A DNA stretch of 64,000 nt from Diorhabda sublineata (lineage: Eukaryota > Arthropoda > Insecta > Coleoptera > Chrysomelidae). The notes beneath the pieces are model-generated. The model ran no database searches. It saw only the letters and a list, made by a program, of their open reading frames with translations, and was not told where the DNA came from. Position 1 is the stretch's first letter, and each line of letters starts with the position of its first letter. Both the position numbers and the translations under genes were made by a program. Location: the NCBI RefSeq assembly GCF_026230105.1, contig NC_079484.1:10307805-10371804 (forward strand). The letters are read 5' to 3'. Below, one piece after another: positions 34,322-46,700 of the stretch.

Positions 34322-34816
34322 TTATTTCAGTAGCTCTAATTTCATATGTATTGGTGGAAGAATTATTTTTTCTTTTGAATAATTTTTGAATCGATTTCGA
34401 AATACTTTTGATGGTGTATTTCCTCTCTTATCGACGGTAGTCTTATTTTGTGACCTGATGTGAGATATCGAGACTATATATAGAAAAGGAGCTAATTTTC
34501 CCGTTTTGGACTTAAACTGTTGATATTTCAATTCACGATTACACATTTCCATTGGATGCGGATTGACTCCCTGCAGAGTAATTTAGAATCGTCGTTTTCC
34601 ATTTTTTTCTACATCATATTTTTCTTTTTCGATATCTCTTGAATTAAAGCTTGGAATTTTTTGATGTAACAAACAGGTCAAAGAAATATTATTACTGACA
34701 AATGACCTTTGGGTATCATTGGTCATATAAGACTTCTTGAGTCCAATTTTGCTACATATCGAGGTAGGTGTAACTGAGAGATCTACAATTTTATTTTCCT
34801 TGTTTAAACAAGTCAT
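34322..34816 (-). pseudogene. 165-codon minus frame with one stop, unknown
   Basis: Two open stretches, 34816..34586 and 34552..34322, lie in the same frame and are separated by a short gap that begins with TAA at 34583-34585. The predicted product is basic and Lys/Ser-rich (KIGLKKSYMTNDTQRSF, then KVFRNRFKNYSKEK). A frame this long is unusual in DNA this AT-rich, so it may be a decayed exon or transposon frame. I recognise no family. Confidence 0.25.
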
Positions 34817-35197
34817 TGTCGCCGAACTTGGTCAATTTGGCAATTCTACAGCTTTCGTTCACTTTTTTTGATTCTGTTATTTTAGTTATTGTATGACCCG
34901 TATACTGTGGTTATTCTACAGCTCAAATGATTTCTCTTCTGTTTCTTCGTATTTTCTTTGTATTTCACTAACAAAATTCACTAATTTGTGCTTCTCTATT
35001 TACCTCTTACCTTTTTAATTATTGGAAAAACATATTTTCTCGTCAAAATGTACCATAATTTTTGAAAAATACATTTTCTTTGAAAAACAGATTACAATAA
35101 GTTGCCTTGTAAGACAAGTTATTATATTTGACATTTCTAATTCACCTTTCTAACGAATGCTTTTATAACAAATGTAAAGTTTAATACAAATTAAATA

Positions 35198-36397
35198 CGG
35201 GGTGGCCCATTAGTGTGTGGAAGTGCATTAATTTACTTAAGATAAAATATACAAAAAAAATTTACAATCAAAGTTTTCATATCTGCACAGATACACATTT
35301 CTAAAATATTTTGAGATATAAATGGTGTTCAGCTTAAACGTGACAACATGAAGGAAAGTTTTTTTAAATAGGATACCTTGTATATTTGTTCACCATTGAA
35401 TTTAGCGTAAAATTCTGCATCTAGCCCTGTCTTTTCTTTTTCTTTTTCCATAAATTGTGACTTTACCAAGTTGTTTGGTAAGTACGAAGGTGAAGGATTG
35501 CTGAAATGTCTGAACAGAGTAGAAGTTTCGTTTGAGATTCGGGGTGTTTTTTGATACCATCTTATAAAACTAATTTACCCCTCCAAATTGTGTACAATAA
35601 TGTACACTCTAACATTGACTGTTTTTAAGAAATTGCATTTTTAGTTGATAATTTGAAGATATTCACCTTTTTAACAAGTAAATACTGAATGTGACGTTCA
35701 AAATACTTCTAGTTTTTGTGACAAAATCAAATCAGTAATTTTCTACCTTAAAAAATTGTAATAAAATAAATATGGTACGTACAAAACTCAAAATAAACAA
35801 ATTAAACTAAAATAACTAACAACACAACACAAAAACTAGAAGTATTTTTAATGTCCCATTCAGTGTTTACATGTTAAAAAGTAATATTTTTAAATCATAA
35901 ACTAAATAATAAAATAGTTTTATGAGATGGTATAATAATATTTTGCTTGTTCCATTAGAAAAATTGAAGTTTTTGCTAATTGAAATCTCCTGAATTAATG
36001 CTTATCTAAAAAACATCCCGAATCCCAAACGAAACTTCTACTCTGTCCAGACATCCTTTACCTTCGTACTTACCAAACAAGTTTAGTTACTTCTCACTAA
36101 TAACGTTTACTAAGCAGCATCATTTTTAGTGCACCATTTTTCGTCAAATCTTCATATTTTTGGCTCCAACTCAGCAACGTCACAATTTATGGGAAAAGAA
36201 AAGACATGGCTAGATGCAGAATTTTACACTAAATTCGATGGTAAACAAATATACAACGTGCCCTATTTAAAAAAACTTTACTTCATCTTGTCACGCTTAG
36301 GATGAACACTCTGTTTACCTCAAAATATTTTAGAAATGTGTATCTGTGCAAATATAACAACTTTTATTGAAATTTTTTTTGTATATGGGCCACCCCG
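35198..36397. mobile_element. 1.2-kb fold-back (long inverted repeat) element
   Basis: It begins CGGGGTGGCCCA and ends TGGGCCACCCCG, bounded by TA on both sides (35196-35197 and 36398-36399). The arms run inward over most of the length. Paired landmarks are GCACAGATACACATTTCTAA, CTGCATCTAGCC, GTAGAAGTTTCGTTTG and ACTAGAAGTATTTT, around a centre near 35790. The left arm carries about 35 extra bases near its tip. No coding frame is present. The TA duplication suggests mobilisation by a Tc1/mariner-type transposase. Confidence 0.8.
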
Positions 36398-36932
36398 TAT
36401 AATATCGACTATACATAAAAATAATTGTGTTTTCTCAAGAAAAAATTATGATTGTTACTGATCTGTTGAGTCCGATCTTTGTATTGTTTCCAAAGTTTTA
36501 AGGAACTATGATTATATCAAGTATACAAATGTGACATTGAACTTATAATTCAAGATTTAGTTCACACGTATATTCATTTAATTATTATAAACAACTATTA
36601 ACGAGTTTTTGATTGTAACACGTTTGTGGTTCTTAGCGACACTAACTACCGCTGCCATTTTAAAGCGATTTATTTTCATTCACGTTGGCGTTTTTTATTT
36701 TACAAGCTCTGCAGTCGGTTATGTCTCCTTTTTTGTGGAGTGTCTGTAACTGCCAAAGATCTTCGTCATCTGTTTCATACGTTGCAGGGTGTAGTGCTCT
36801 GGAGTTAGGTAGTCTCTCACACTTCAAGGGAATATAGTTAGAAGTTTCGTTCTCTACGTATAATTCTTCCAATATCAATTGCAGAAGAGAGTTGCTGAAT
36901 TAACTTGATTAAATACATTTTCCATTTATTGA

Positions 36933-38300
36933 GTGGTCACGAAAGGGGTTGCTGTGGATCATTTACAGAACCGAAAAACATGTAAAGAAAAACTGAGAGC
37001 TGACAAAGCTACTCAAGGTTTTACACATAGAAAAATTTTTAGTTTATATAAGGAGAACAGGCATTATACATTAGAAGTAATACAGCAAAAGGTAGCAGAT
37101 TATCCAGAATACGATTTTACCAGCTAAGAAACACTGTGTCAAGTTTTGTCAGCATGTGGTTTTAAACACAAAAAACTGAATAAACGGATGGCAATAACCG
37201 AATCGTCAAGAATAGTTCGATGGCGACAAGGCACATAATTTATCTAGATAAAACATGGATTAACAGGCACGATGTAATAAATTTCGGTTGGGTTGACAAT
37301 AGTAAAAATTGCTGTTGGGATGGGCCTTGTTCTAAATGGAACCGCATTATAATAATACACGCTGGAAGCAAAGACGGTTCCGTGGCTAATGCTTTATTAA
37401 TATTTACTAAAAACTCTACAGCTGATAATAATGAAGATATGGCAGCAGAATTATTTGAAAAATGGTTTAATGAACAGCTTGTATAAACATTCCACCATAG
37501 TCAGTAATCGTTATGGACAACGCATCTTACCAATCGCGGCCGCTCCTTGAGATACCTATTAATAATAGTAACAAAGTTCAAATTTTGGAATTTATGTCTG
37601 AAAAAAAAAAATTCTTATTCCTGTCAGCGATCATAAAGGCCCAGCAAACAAAAAATTGCTTACTGTTGTTAAAAGTATAAACTTAGAGAAAATTTATTAT
37701 ATTGACAAGTTGTGCAAAGAACAGGTTCATAATCTTCTCAGACTACCTCCTTACTATTGCATACTTAACCCTATAGAGTTAATTTGGGCAAACATAAAAT
37801 CATACTTTCTAAAATGTCTCCAGAACTGAGTAAAGAGGTTGTAGAGCTCGTAAAGAAAGTTCTAGCAGAAGACCGCCAAGAGCTTTGGAAAAACTGTGCT
37901 GAACATGTAATCAAAGAAAAACTCATTATAATTAAATCAAATGGAAACTCTAGTTCAAACAATTCTGACTACAATGATAAAGACACTTTGGAATAGAAAA
38001 ATTTATTTTCTTTTGTTTTATTTGTAAAGATTTTATTTTGCTTTATGGTTTTTGCTTGAAAATCTCGTTTTCCAGAAAGAAAATCGAATGGGATACAAAA
38101 AGGGCTCAGTTCACGTTTGGTACCCTGTTTAAACCAAACCCCCTTACATGTAGGTACATTTTAGTCGTCTATTCACGTTTTATAATTTAATATTCAGTTG
38201 TAGCAAGTTTGAGGAGATATAATAATAATACAATTAAGTGCATTTCTATAAGTAACGGCGTATAATGCCGTCCAATTAATAATGATTCCATTGCCTTTTA
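36933..38300 (+). pseudogene. DDE_3-type transposase relic, copy 2 (all three catalytic blocks)
   Basis: It opens with a helix-turn-helix region: RADKATQGFTHRK, EVIQQKVADYPEYDFTS, a TAA at 37125-37127, then TLCQVLSACGFKHKKLNKRM. After a frameshift come YLDKTWINRHDVINFGWVD (first catalytic Asp), SVANALLIFTKNST and EDMAAELFEKWF. A second frame change leads to VIVMDNASYQSRP (second Asp). Next are LCKEQVHNLLRLPPYY, LNPIELIWANIKSY (Glu) and a C-terminal helix RQELWKNCAEHVIKE ending at 37996. The 3' region with GGTACCCTGTTTAAACCAAA to about 38300 is shared with 11881..12820. Catalytic residues are visible, but frames and stops kill the gene. Confidence 0.7.
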
Positions 38301-38309
38301 AGTTTTCAT

Positions 38310-39780
38310 AATTTGCAATTGATATTGGGAGAACTATAACAGAGTCTGTACGCTGCACTCTCTGCTAAATCTAGCATCTTAAGGTATCTATCTTTGCGAC
38401 AAGATTTCTTCTTTATTCCATAATGGTGAATCCAACAACATTTTCATTTATATGGATATCTGTACAGACTAAGTCTGATAAAAATTTCATGCAAATATTT
38501 GTATACAATATCTGTACAGATTTTCCATTACTCAGATTTCTATTTTTCATTTATACAATAAATTCAGTGACAAACTCCTTGAAATATTTGCGAAAATTAC
38601 TCATTTTTGTTTATATGGATATTGAATATTCAAATAAAATTTCGAAAATTAGTTCAACGATATTGAGGAAAAATTATTTCAGAAATCGGGATGTGGGTGG
38701 ATATACTTTGAAGAAACTGTCGAGTGGTTAAATACTGCTACAAAATCTCTGGTACAAAAAATTTTTTCTTAAATTTGAAGTTATAGAATTGAGGCATGAA
38801 AAACCTCAATAATTGTTTACTGGTTTTAAGTGAAGAATGTTCATTTCATAGATAAATGAAATTAACCAAAGTAAAGAGCAATCACAGATGAACAAGTTGA
38901 AAATACAATAAAAGAATCGTTTTGAAACTTTTGTAATTTGAAAATCATATACATAATGGCTCCTTACTTGGACAGTATGTCAATGTTTGTTGGGCACCAA
39001 AAGTAGTAAAAAATTGAGAAATTGGATATAAAATATTTGTCCTTTCTTCATTAAGTAGAATTATACATTTCAAATATAGTAGACTGCAATAGTCAAACTT
39101 AATAATGGTAATCATTTTGAATTATTTTTGATCAAATCTGCCGCACAAACAATTTCACAGATTTACTGTTATGTTAATTATGATGAAATATCGACAATTT
39201 TTCGTCATCTTTAGGAGTTGTAAATTCACTTTTATATGGAACTTTATTGAAATCTTAGGTTTTGAATTATTTAAATATTCTCACTACATTATAGTCAATT
39301 CATCTATTGTTTAGTCATTCTCAATGTATACTTCAACTTAAAAAGTTGTTTGTAAGTATATATCTATATTAACCTTCGGGAACTGGCGCTAAAATTCTGG
39401 GCACGGCCCCTGGCGGCGGATTGTGACTCCGCATATGTTTCTGTCGCACGGAGAATGTTGTATATAATTATTCATCAAATTATTCATCAGATTTAAAAAG
39501 AATAACGATAAAAAACTTTTAATATTCATTAAACCATAAAATATATAAAATACAAATAAAACCATATTTATTTTGAAAAATTTTAAAACATAAATCAAAA
39601 TATTCCATATAAAGTTCAAAATTAAATTAAATTATAGACCTGCTAATTTTCTTTTGATAATCAACATTCCAATAATAATAGCATGAATTTAATTAGTTAA
39701 TTGATTTATCAAACAGTTAATTGAGGTAATTACAAATAGATATAACTCCAAGAGTTAAAGAGTTCTCTTTAGAAATAACT
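38310..39780. other. AT-rich DNA; a 102-codon ATG frame judged non-coding
   Basis: The frame at 38423..38731 overlaps a direct repeat (GATATCTGTACAGA-like copies at 38455 and 38507) and has no family likeness. A GC-rich patch at 39383-39450 is unexplained. Confidence 0.35.
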
Positions 39781-39786
39781 ACATCA

Positions 39787-40197
39787 GGACTTTTCGGAAA
39801 CTATGACTAAGTTAACCCGATGATGATCTCAATGTTCGGAAACTAACCCGGATCACGTTCATTATTATTCGGAAACTTACCGAGTTAATCGGGTGGTAGT
39901 GATATGATATCATTTCTACCGTGGTAACCAGTGGGTAACTCAATAAGATGATGGGTTGTTCCATTTCTCATTTTTCCATCCGAGGAGAATATATCACGCA
40001 ACTAAATAAATATCATGGAAGCATTAACGAACAAAAATGTAATAAAAGTCAAAAGTTCTTGTAGATCACGTTTTAAATTTGAAGTTTCACCTTAAATTGA
40101 CGCAACGTTCCGAAACTGAGATCTAACTATCGTTTTGGATTGAGATCAGCTGATCGGTGATCTACCCGAACACGGGTTCTGGTTTCTGAAAAATCCC
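39787..40197. mobile_element. small MITE-like element with TTCGGAAAC repeats
   Basis: The left end GGACTTTTCGGAAACTA and the right end in reverse, GGGATTTTTCAGAAACCA, form imperfect inverted termini. ATCA lies just outside on both sides, a possible 4-bp duplication. The motif TTCGGAAAC recurs inside near 39834 and 39880, with an inverted relative near 40110. There is no coding frame. Superfamily unknown. Confidence 0.4.
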
Positions 40198-40199
40198 AT

Positions 40200-40955
40200 C
40201 AAAATATTGGAATATTCCTAACTATACAATTTGTAACATCTTCGTCAAAAATTCTTATCAGAAACAAAATTATCATTCCACTTTCACCTCAAATATTTAG
40301 TACAAATCTCATTATAATAAGTATTAATTTTCATATGTCATTCCGTTAGAATTATCATCGTACCTACCAATATTTAAACATTAAATCGTCATAATTAGAT
40401 ATAAATTCGAATCATGAATAATAAATTTGATAATAATAATTTCATAGCTCGAAGTAGCTTTTAAAAATATATATTTATTATTGCAACTATAGAAAATTTG
40501 AAGACAATTTCAATAAAACATGTGTTGCTAGTGCAAAAGCGAGTTTGAAACTAAATTGTTATTTGGCTTTCCTTGGGAATATCGGTGATCTTGATGAGTT
40601 TCTAAAAAGGCGGATTCAGGGAAATCAACTGTGCCCTCAGCATTTTCTTATGGGAACCTATGTTGGGTGACGACATAATTCCTCCTACCGTAGATTCGGC
40701 TTAGGAGGGTTGAAGAGGATGACGAAAATCGTGTTGATCTATTTGTTGTGGTGTGGAAGCTCGATTCTTGATGATACAGCTTCTGTAAACTAGATAGCCA
40801 CTGGCAACTACCAGAAATTCATATTAAGGAAGAATCCGAGCACTGGCGATGTAAGACGGATCCTTTAAACGAAAATTCAATTGATTTTCAATCGGTTGGC
40901 TGCGAATTTCTTGAAAATTTCTGTTTGCACCAGCAGCATATCGTATTTTTCCTCG
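40200..40955. other. unassigned DNA beside the gypsy gag copies
   Basis: This could hold decayed protease/pol sequence of the antisense gypsy element that follows, but I see no diagnostic motif. Confidence 0.3.
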
Positions 40956-40959
40956 AAAT

Positions 40960-41830
40960 AATTACATTTTTCTTCGAATTCTATATAACTCTTTCTAAAC
41001 AAAAGTTCGTCTAGGTTGCATAGATTGATCAAATGAATGTGAATTTGAGTATTATTTTAAAAATTTATTGCTGAAGGTCTTGTATTTACACCTATTTAAT
41101 TTGATCTAAACTTATTTCTAGTACTTATGCTCATTGGAGTAGGTCTAACGAAACTATTATTAGAATTTGGTTCGAGAACGTATTTATTTGGTTCAATCAT
41201 ACTCTTGAGCATTTGAGAAAACTTTTCTTGACGCTTAGGTTGTATATCAATGGGTTTAGAAGAAAAGGGAGTTTGTGGATTTTGAGTCCTATGGGGATCG
41301 AATAAATTATTAAAAGGATTGTTCGGATAATTATTTTGAAATCTCTGTTGTTGAGGCTGCCTTGAAGAAGAATTGTTTTTTTATTTGTCTATTACAATTT
41401 ATATTTTAAAAATAGGGCTTGTTATCTCCTTGGATAACGCGTTGTGAAGCTCTACTTAATATTCGATGCCTCTTACAACGTGTTGTTTTACCAAGAGGAT
41501 CTTAGAGACCCGATGAAAATTTTTCATAGTTATTTTGTCACACAAGTTACGTTTCAGAACTTCTACTTCTTGGTTTGTTTCAGGAATATCGACAAAACTA
41601 CATTTGAGAATTAAAATTTTAAGACATCGATCGTAAAACTGTTTCTCGTTATGAGACTGTATTAACTTTACTAGATCTCTATTGAGACATACTTTTCTGC
41701 GTAGCGTCTCTTTCAGGTCTTGTCAGCTACTCACTAATCGAAAATTTACAACTAACCTAGCGTTTCCAGTGAGCTTAGAAATAAGTGAATTTAATTAGTA
41801 ATAATAATGATTCGCGATTCTCCGTTAAGG
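40960..41830 (-). pseudogene. errantivirus-type gypsy gag relic, copy A
   Basis: The reverse strand gives LRRKVCLNRDLVKLIQSHNE, CLKILILKCSFVDIPETNQE and the basic, Asn/Gln-rich tail RQPQQQRFQNNYPNNPFNN. The tail signature PFSSKPIDIQPKRQEKF then runs to FVRPTPMSISTRNKF and the LCNLDELLF block. The order and the PIDIQP and PTPMSISTR signatures are those of insect errantivirus/gypsy Gag C-termini. Stops and indels are frequent. Gag would form the retroelement particle. Confidence 0.6.
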
Positions 41831-41834
41831 AATG

Positions 41835-43330
41835 GCTTTAGATGGGTCACTAGTAGACCTAACCAACAGTGTATTACTATATCCAGTCAATCTTTCAAAC
41901 GAAATTATCATGGCCGATAACCTGGATATCCTACTGACTGCGCCAATAATAAATGCACTTGTATTTTGTTTCCAAATTATCACAATTTTCTTAGAATTCT
42001 TTCGAAACAAAAGTTCGTCTGGGTTGCATAGATTGATTAATGAATGTGATTTCAAGATAACCTGATAACTACTGACTGGGCCAATAATAAATTCACTTGT
42101 AGACATTCAACTTCTACTTCACTTTGCACTAGTAACATTTTTACTATCGATTTCAAGTAATTCATTATTATTTCAAATTTTTTGATGAATATCTTGTATT
42201 CGGTATCATTGGATTTGTTCTATTCGTATTTCTAGTTCTTATGCTAATATTGGGGTTTAGCTCGAGAAGAGTTCTATTTTGTTGACTGTTTCTAACAAAT
42301 ACCTGAGCATTTGTGAAAAACTGTTGTGGATGATTATTCTGTATATTAATGAGTTAGGAAAGAGAGGAAGTTTATGGATTTTGATTCCTATGTGGATGGA
42401 ATGAATCAAATTTAGTGTTTGGATAATTACTTACTTAAAAATTTTTGTTGTGTAGGTTGCCTTGAGGAAAAATTGTTTTGTATTGTTATTTGCCTAATAC
42501 GATTTATATTTTGAAAATAATATGTGTTTTAAGGCTTCACTCAATGTTCGAGGCCTCATACAACATATCGTTGTAACAACAGGATTTTTGAGACCCGATA
42601 AAAATGTTTTTTAAGTTAATTCGTTAAACAAATAACATTTCAAAACTGTTGTTTCTTGGCTTATTTCAGGCAAATCGACATAACTACATATGAAATTTGA
42701 AGCATCGATCGCGAAACTGTTGCGGTGTATTGTTACGAGATTGTTACGAGATCATCTCATTATTACTATATCTTTATTAAGACAGGCTTCACCTCTTTGA
42801 TTAAAAGTTTCTTTGTAGCATTCCTTTCAGGTATTACCAGCTCGTTAATATTCGAATATCTCAAACTAACCTTGTGTTACCTGTGAGTTTGGAAATAAGT
42901 GAATTTAATGAGTAAACATTATTAATAACTTGAAATTCTTTAATAACCTGGTAGCAAATACAAATGTATCGGTTTAATTCATTTGTAGTTTGAACATTCT
43001 GAGTTGAAGCGGGCCATAGAAGATTGGTTTTTTGAGAGACTGAAACTTCTATTAATATGAGAATCAGTTGAAGAGTCACACAAATTTAAACCTTTAAGAA
43101 TATCTGATAAATTCTCGATAGACTTTCAAATGTACTTACAAAAAGAATCACTTCAAGTATATCTTTTTCTTAACTGCTATAGGGAAGAACTCTGAATTTG
43201 CGATTTATGCCTCTTGCCAAACGATATATGTTCCAATTTTTAATTCTTAGTTGACGAAAGGCTTCAGATGGGTCACTTGTAGGCAGTCCATTTTCCACAA
43301 CAAACCAACTATATATTTCTATATCCATTC
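41835..43330 (-). pseudogene. errantivirus-type gypsy gag relic, copy B
   Basis: Nearly every landmark of copy A recurs here about 1.0-1.4 kb further along and more degraded. Examples are the GAAATAAGTGAATTTAAT block at 41779 and 42890, the TTGCATAGATTGAT block at 41022 and 42025, and the GATGGGTCACT block at 41841 and 43269. The varying offsets point to a tandem duplication or two insertions followed by indels, not one clean repeat. It is pseudogenic throughout. Confidence 0.5.
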
Positions 43331-43461
43331 AATCGTTAAAACGATAATATGTTATCGACATAATTCATGTGACTTTACCAGACAATTGTTTTAAATAAAG
43401 ACGACTTAACATTGTAAATTTTGCAAAATAAAACATTGTATCTCATGTCAATTTACATAAT

Positions 43462-43464
<3 letters not shown>

Positions 43465-43522
<58 letters not shown>
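43465..43522. repeat. (TA)n microsatellite at the Helitron 3' edge
   Basis: An uninterrupted TA run of about 58 bases ends five bases before the Helitron's CTAG terminus. It belongs to the flanking DNA or arose at the junction. Confidence 0.95.
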
Positions 43523-43524
<2 letters not shown>

Positions 43525-43538
43525 TCACTAGCTGACCC

Positions 43539-43556
43539 GACAGACTTCGTCCTGTC
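43539..43556 (-). terminator. Helitron 3' terminal hairpin
   Basis: GACAG/CTGTC stem, with further pairing AC/GT around a GAAG-type loop, 11 bases from the CTAG end. This is the termination signal expected for rolling-circle transposition. Confidence 0.8.
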
Positions 43557-43741
43557 AAAAAGATTTGTAATATGGCAGTTTTTGTGCCTACGTATTTTAA
43601 AAAATTCTCCTGAACAGAACCGTCACCCTGGTGATAGGGCGATGTGAATAAAAAATAATTAAATAAAACATATATAAGGATTTAAAAGTAAGTAATCGCT
43701 TTATTGTTAATCATGTGAATCATAAATAATTATTATTATTA

Positions 43742-46700
43742 TCATTGTAGTGCCTTGTGGTATACGATGTTTTTTGTTTGATTACCTGGCGCATAGATAA
43801 ACAAATCTGATTGTTTTCCAACACGGTAACAGGCAACATACAATTGACCATGTGAGAAACATGGGTTTTCTAGATTAATACCACAAACACTTAACTTGTT
43901 TATAGTCATAGCAAAAGCAAGCCGCACTGGAAACTGTAGTCGTTTAAACTCAAATGGCATATCAGTCGGAATCATTGGGATGCGCGGTATGAGAAAATCT
44001 TCTCCTTTATACTTTCCTTTGAGTATAGTTGCTTCTATCACATTGTTTAGTAATTTTTTTATCGCTAACCGTGTACCGTTGCAAAGACGCGGTTGGTTGA
44101 TATTTCACAACATTATAACCACCGATCCGACCTTTAATTGAAGATTGTGAGGTGGCAATCCTGGCAAATCCAGCGAGTTTATAAATTCCGGTGGATAGTT
44201 GACTACATCATCTTGATTAGTAGCCGAATCAACTGATTTATATATCCTCAATTCGCCTGTAATTTGTTCTTGAATTTTGAAATTTAATTCATTTACATCT
44301 ATGTTTTTTGCAGCCAGTATAGCTCGTTCGCTCAACCAATCATGGTTTCTGTAATTTTGAGAAACATCTGGAAACACCTTCTGAATAAGTTCATCTTTTG
44401 ATTGAGTTAAGTGACAAAAACTTTGAGGAAAGTTAATGCAGCCAGTCAACATGTCTATAGGTAATTTGCCATTACCAATGTCAATGAGTTGTTTAGAGAA
44501 TATGTTTCCAGATTGGGCATTTTGCAACTCGACACGCATATTCTTGCTTAAATGAAGTACTTTGACATGTTTCCACAAATTGGAGGACTTTAGACATGCA
44601 TTGAGTTCATCAGCTGGCGTTGATCGTGGAATCACTGGCAATGTTTGACGAAAATCTCCTGCTAATAAAATCATTGCACCACCAAATCGGTTATTATTGC
44701 TCCGTAGATCTTTTAAGGTTCTGTCTAAAGCCTCCAAAGATTTTTTATGTGCCATCGTGCATTCATCCCAAACAATCAATTTACATTGCTGCAAAACCTT
44801 TGCCATTGCAGAGTTCTTCGAAACGTTACAGGTTGGAGTTTTATTGCTTTGCATATTTAATGGCAATTTTAGTGCTGAATGGGCTGTTCGACCACCTTCA
44901 AGCAAAGTTGCTGCGATTCCCGACGAAGCGAGTGCAAGTGCAATTTTATTTTGTGAGCGAATTGTTGCTAATATTAATGAAATCAAAAAAGTTTTTCCTG
45001 TACCACCAGGTGCATCTAAGAAGTAAATCCCTCCAGTTTCATCATTTGTTACTTTCATAAGAGTTTCAAATACATACTTTGTTGTTCATTTAACAGTGGA
45101 AGATTTGTTTGAATTAATTCTTTCAAAGCGTTGAGATCATACAGTCTTTCTCGATGCAACTCTTGGTTAAAAGCGTCATGCATTGGACGATTGGGCGCGG
45201 TCAGGCCTAATTGAATTAATAGTTTGTTTGACATTATCAAGCACATGTCCTCAATTGAAATCAATGCTTCATTGTAAATTTCTTCACTGATTTGTATATT
45301 TGGATTTCCCATTCTATTCCGTATTTGATACAAAATATCATCACACATATAATCTTTTTACTTGATCCACAAATCAATTGGGTTTGATGGGAAGCATGTA
45401 GATATGATTATAGAAAACAATGTTCGTATTTGATGAGCGTGTGATGATATTACAGCATCATTGAGAGTTTGATCCCAATGAGCGTCATTTTCAAGTAATT
45501 GCAAACGTTTACAGGCTTCTCTGTAGGATCCACACAATTCACCATCAACAGTTCGTAACTGTTGGAATGATGTTGCGCCACGTACATTGACTAATAGCAG
45601 TCGTAAATAAAAACATTCATCATTGCTTGGATGTACTGAATAAATCCGGCCAATCGCATCGGTGGAATATACATCTGTATATCCTGGAACTGGTTTTCCT
45701 TGTTTCCGTCGTATAAATCTCCTTGAGGATTGATTCCAGGTATAATATTTTGGCATTTCCGAATATAGCAATGTTTGTGCGAAATCATCGTTTTGGAATG
45801 TCTCAAAAAAACTGGTTAATGTAGTAGATGGTGGCTGAGCAGCTCTTTGTACTGCGTTCTGTGTTGTAAAATACACTCTTTGTCCATTTTCTAAATGCAC
45901 AGCTAAGTGAACAACAGAAGGGTGTCTCTCATGAATAGGAAAAGAAAATATTCGCCAAACTGCTTCATTACTACTGACATAGCGGCCCATTTGGTATTGG
46001 GTAACTTCATTGGAATTCTCTGCACCAATTCCAATCACAGCCATATCACTCTCTTTGGTTACATATTTGCAAATGTATTTAATTGATTTCACTCAATGGC
46101 AAGATTCAACGTTGATGTGTGCTTTGAATATCTTTGATGAAATGGGTGAATATGGAACAATCCAACGATTATCTATTTCAATATCTTGTTGATTTAATTT
46201 GACAATTGTTGATTTTCCATTGTCTGCTGTCGATCTGCGACGATACAATGGATAACCGTCATTACCAGTAATTGTTTCCGATATTAATGTTTGTGGATAT
46301 CGTTTTGAACATTTACCATCCATCATACACGGTGAATTTTGATTAAGAGTTCCACAGGGACCATGTATCATGTGTTTGATAACTACCTCATGTAATCCAG
46401 GATCTACTTGTACATCAGGGATTTCAGCTGATATCACTGCATCAACTTCATTTGGCCTTATCTTTTCAACCAACCAAATCAAAATGTGTGCATGTGGCAA
46501 TCCTCGTTTCTGCCACTCCACAGAATACATCCAGCAGCGGGTCTCACCAAACACATTATGTTTTACGATGAAATCCATTAATCATTTCAACTTTTGTCTA
46601 AATACTCTGGCTGTAATATCATGACGATCAATGGGTGATTGCCCAGAGAATAACTCCTGCTTGATTTCTATCCATTGCGGATTGCATGTAAATGTGATGA

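Noticed and set aside
36660..36878. 72-codon minus frame with CRACKIKN motif beside the DDE_3 copy
   Set aside because: The Cys pair looked like a zinc motif, but it is short, has no family match and lies outside the transposase homology.
38423..38731. 102-codon ATG frame
   Set aside because: It overlaps an internal direct repeat, is hydrophobic and low-complexity in composition, and has no homologue I know.
44620..45060. Long plus-strand frames across 44620..45060, with another at 44697..45026
   Set aside because: Both are antisense to the conserved Helitron helicase domain.
45591..45806. Extra minus-strand frame inside the Helitron
   Set aside because: Out of frame with the recognisable Rep-helicase protein.
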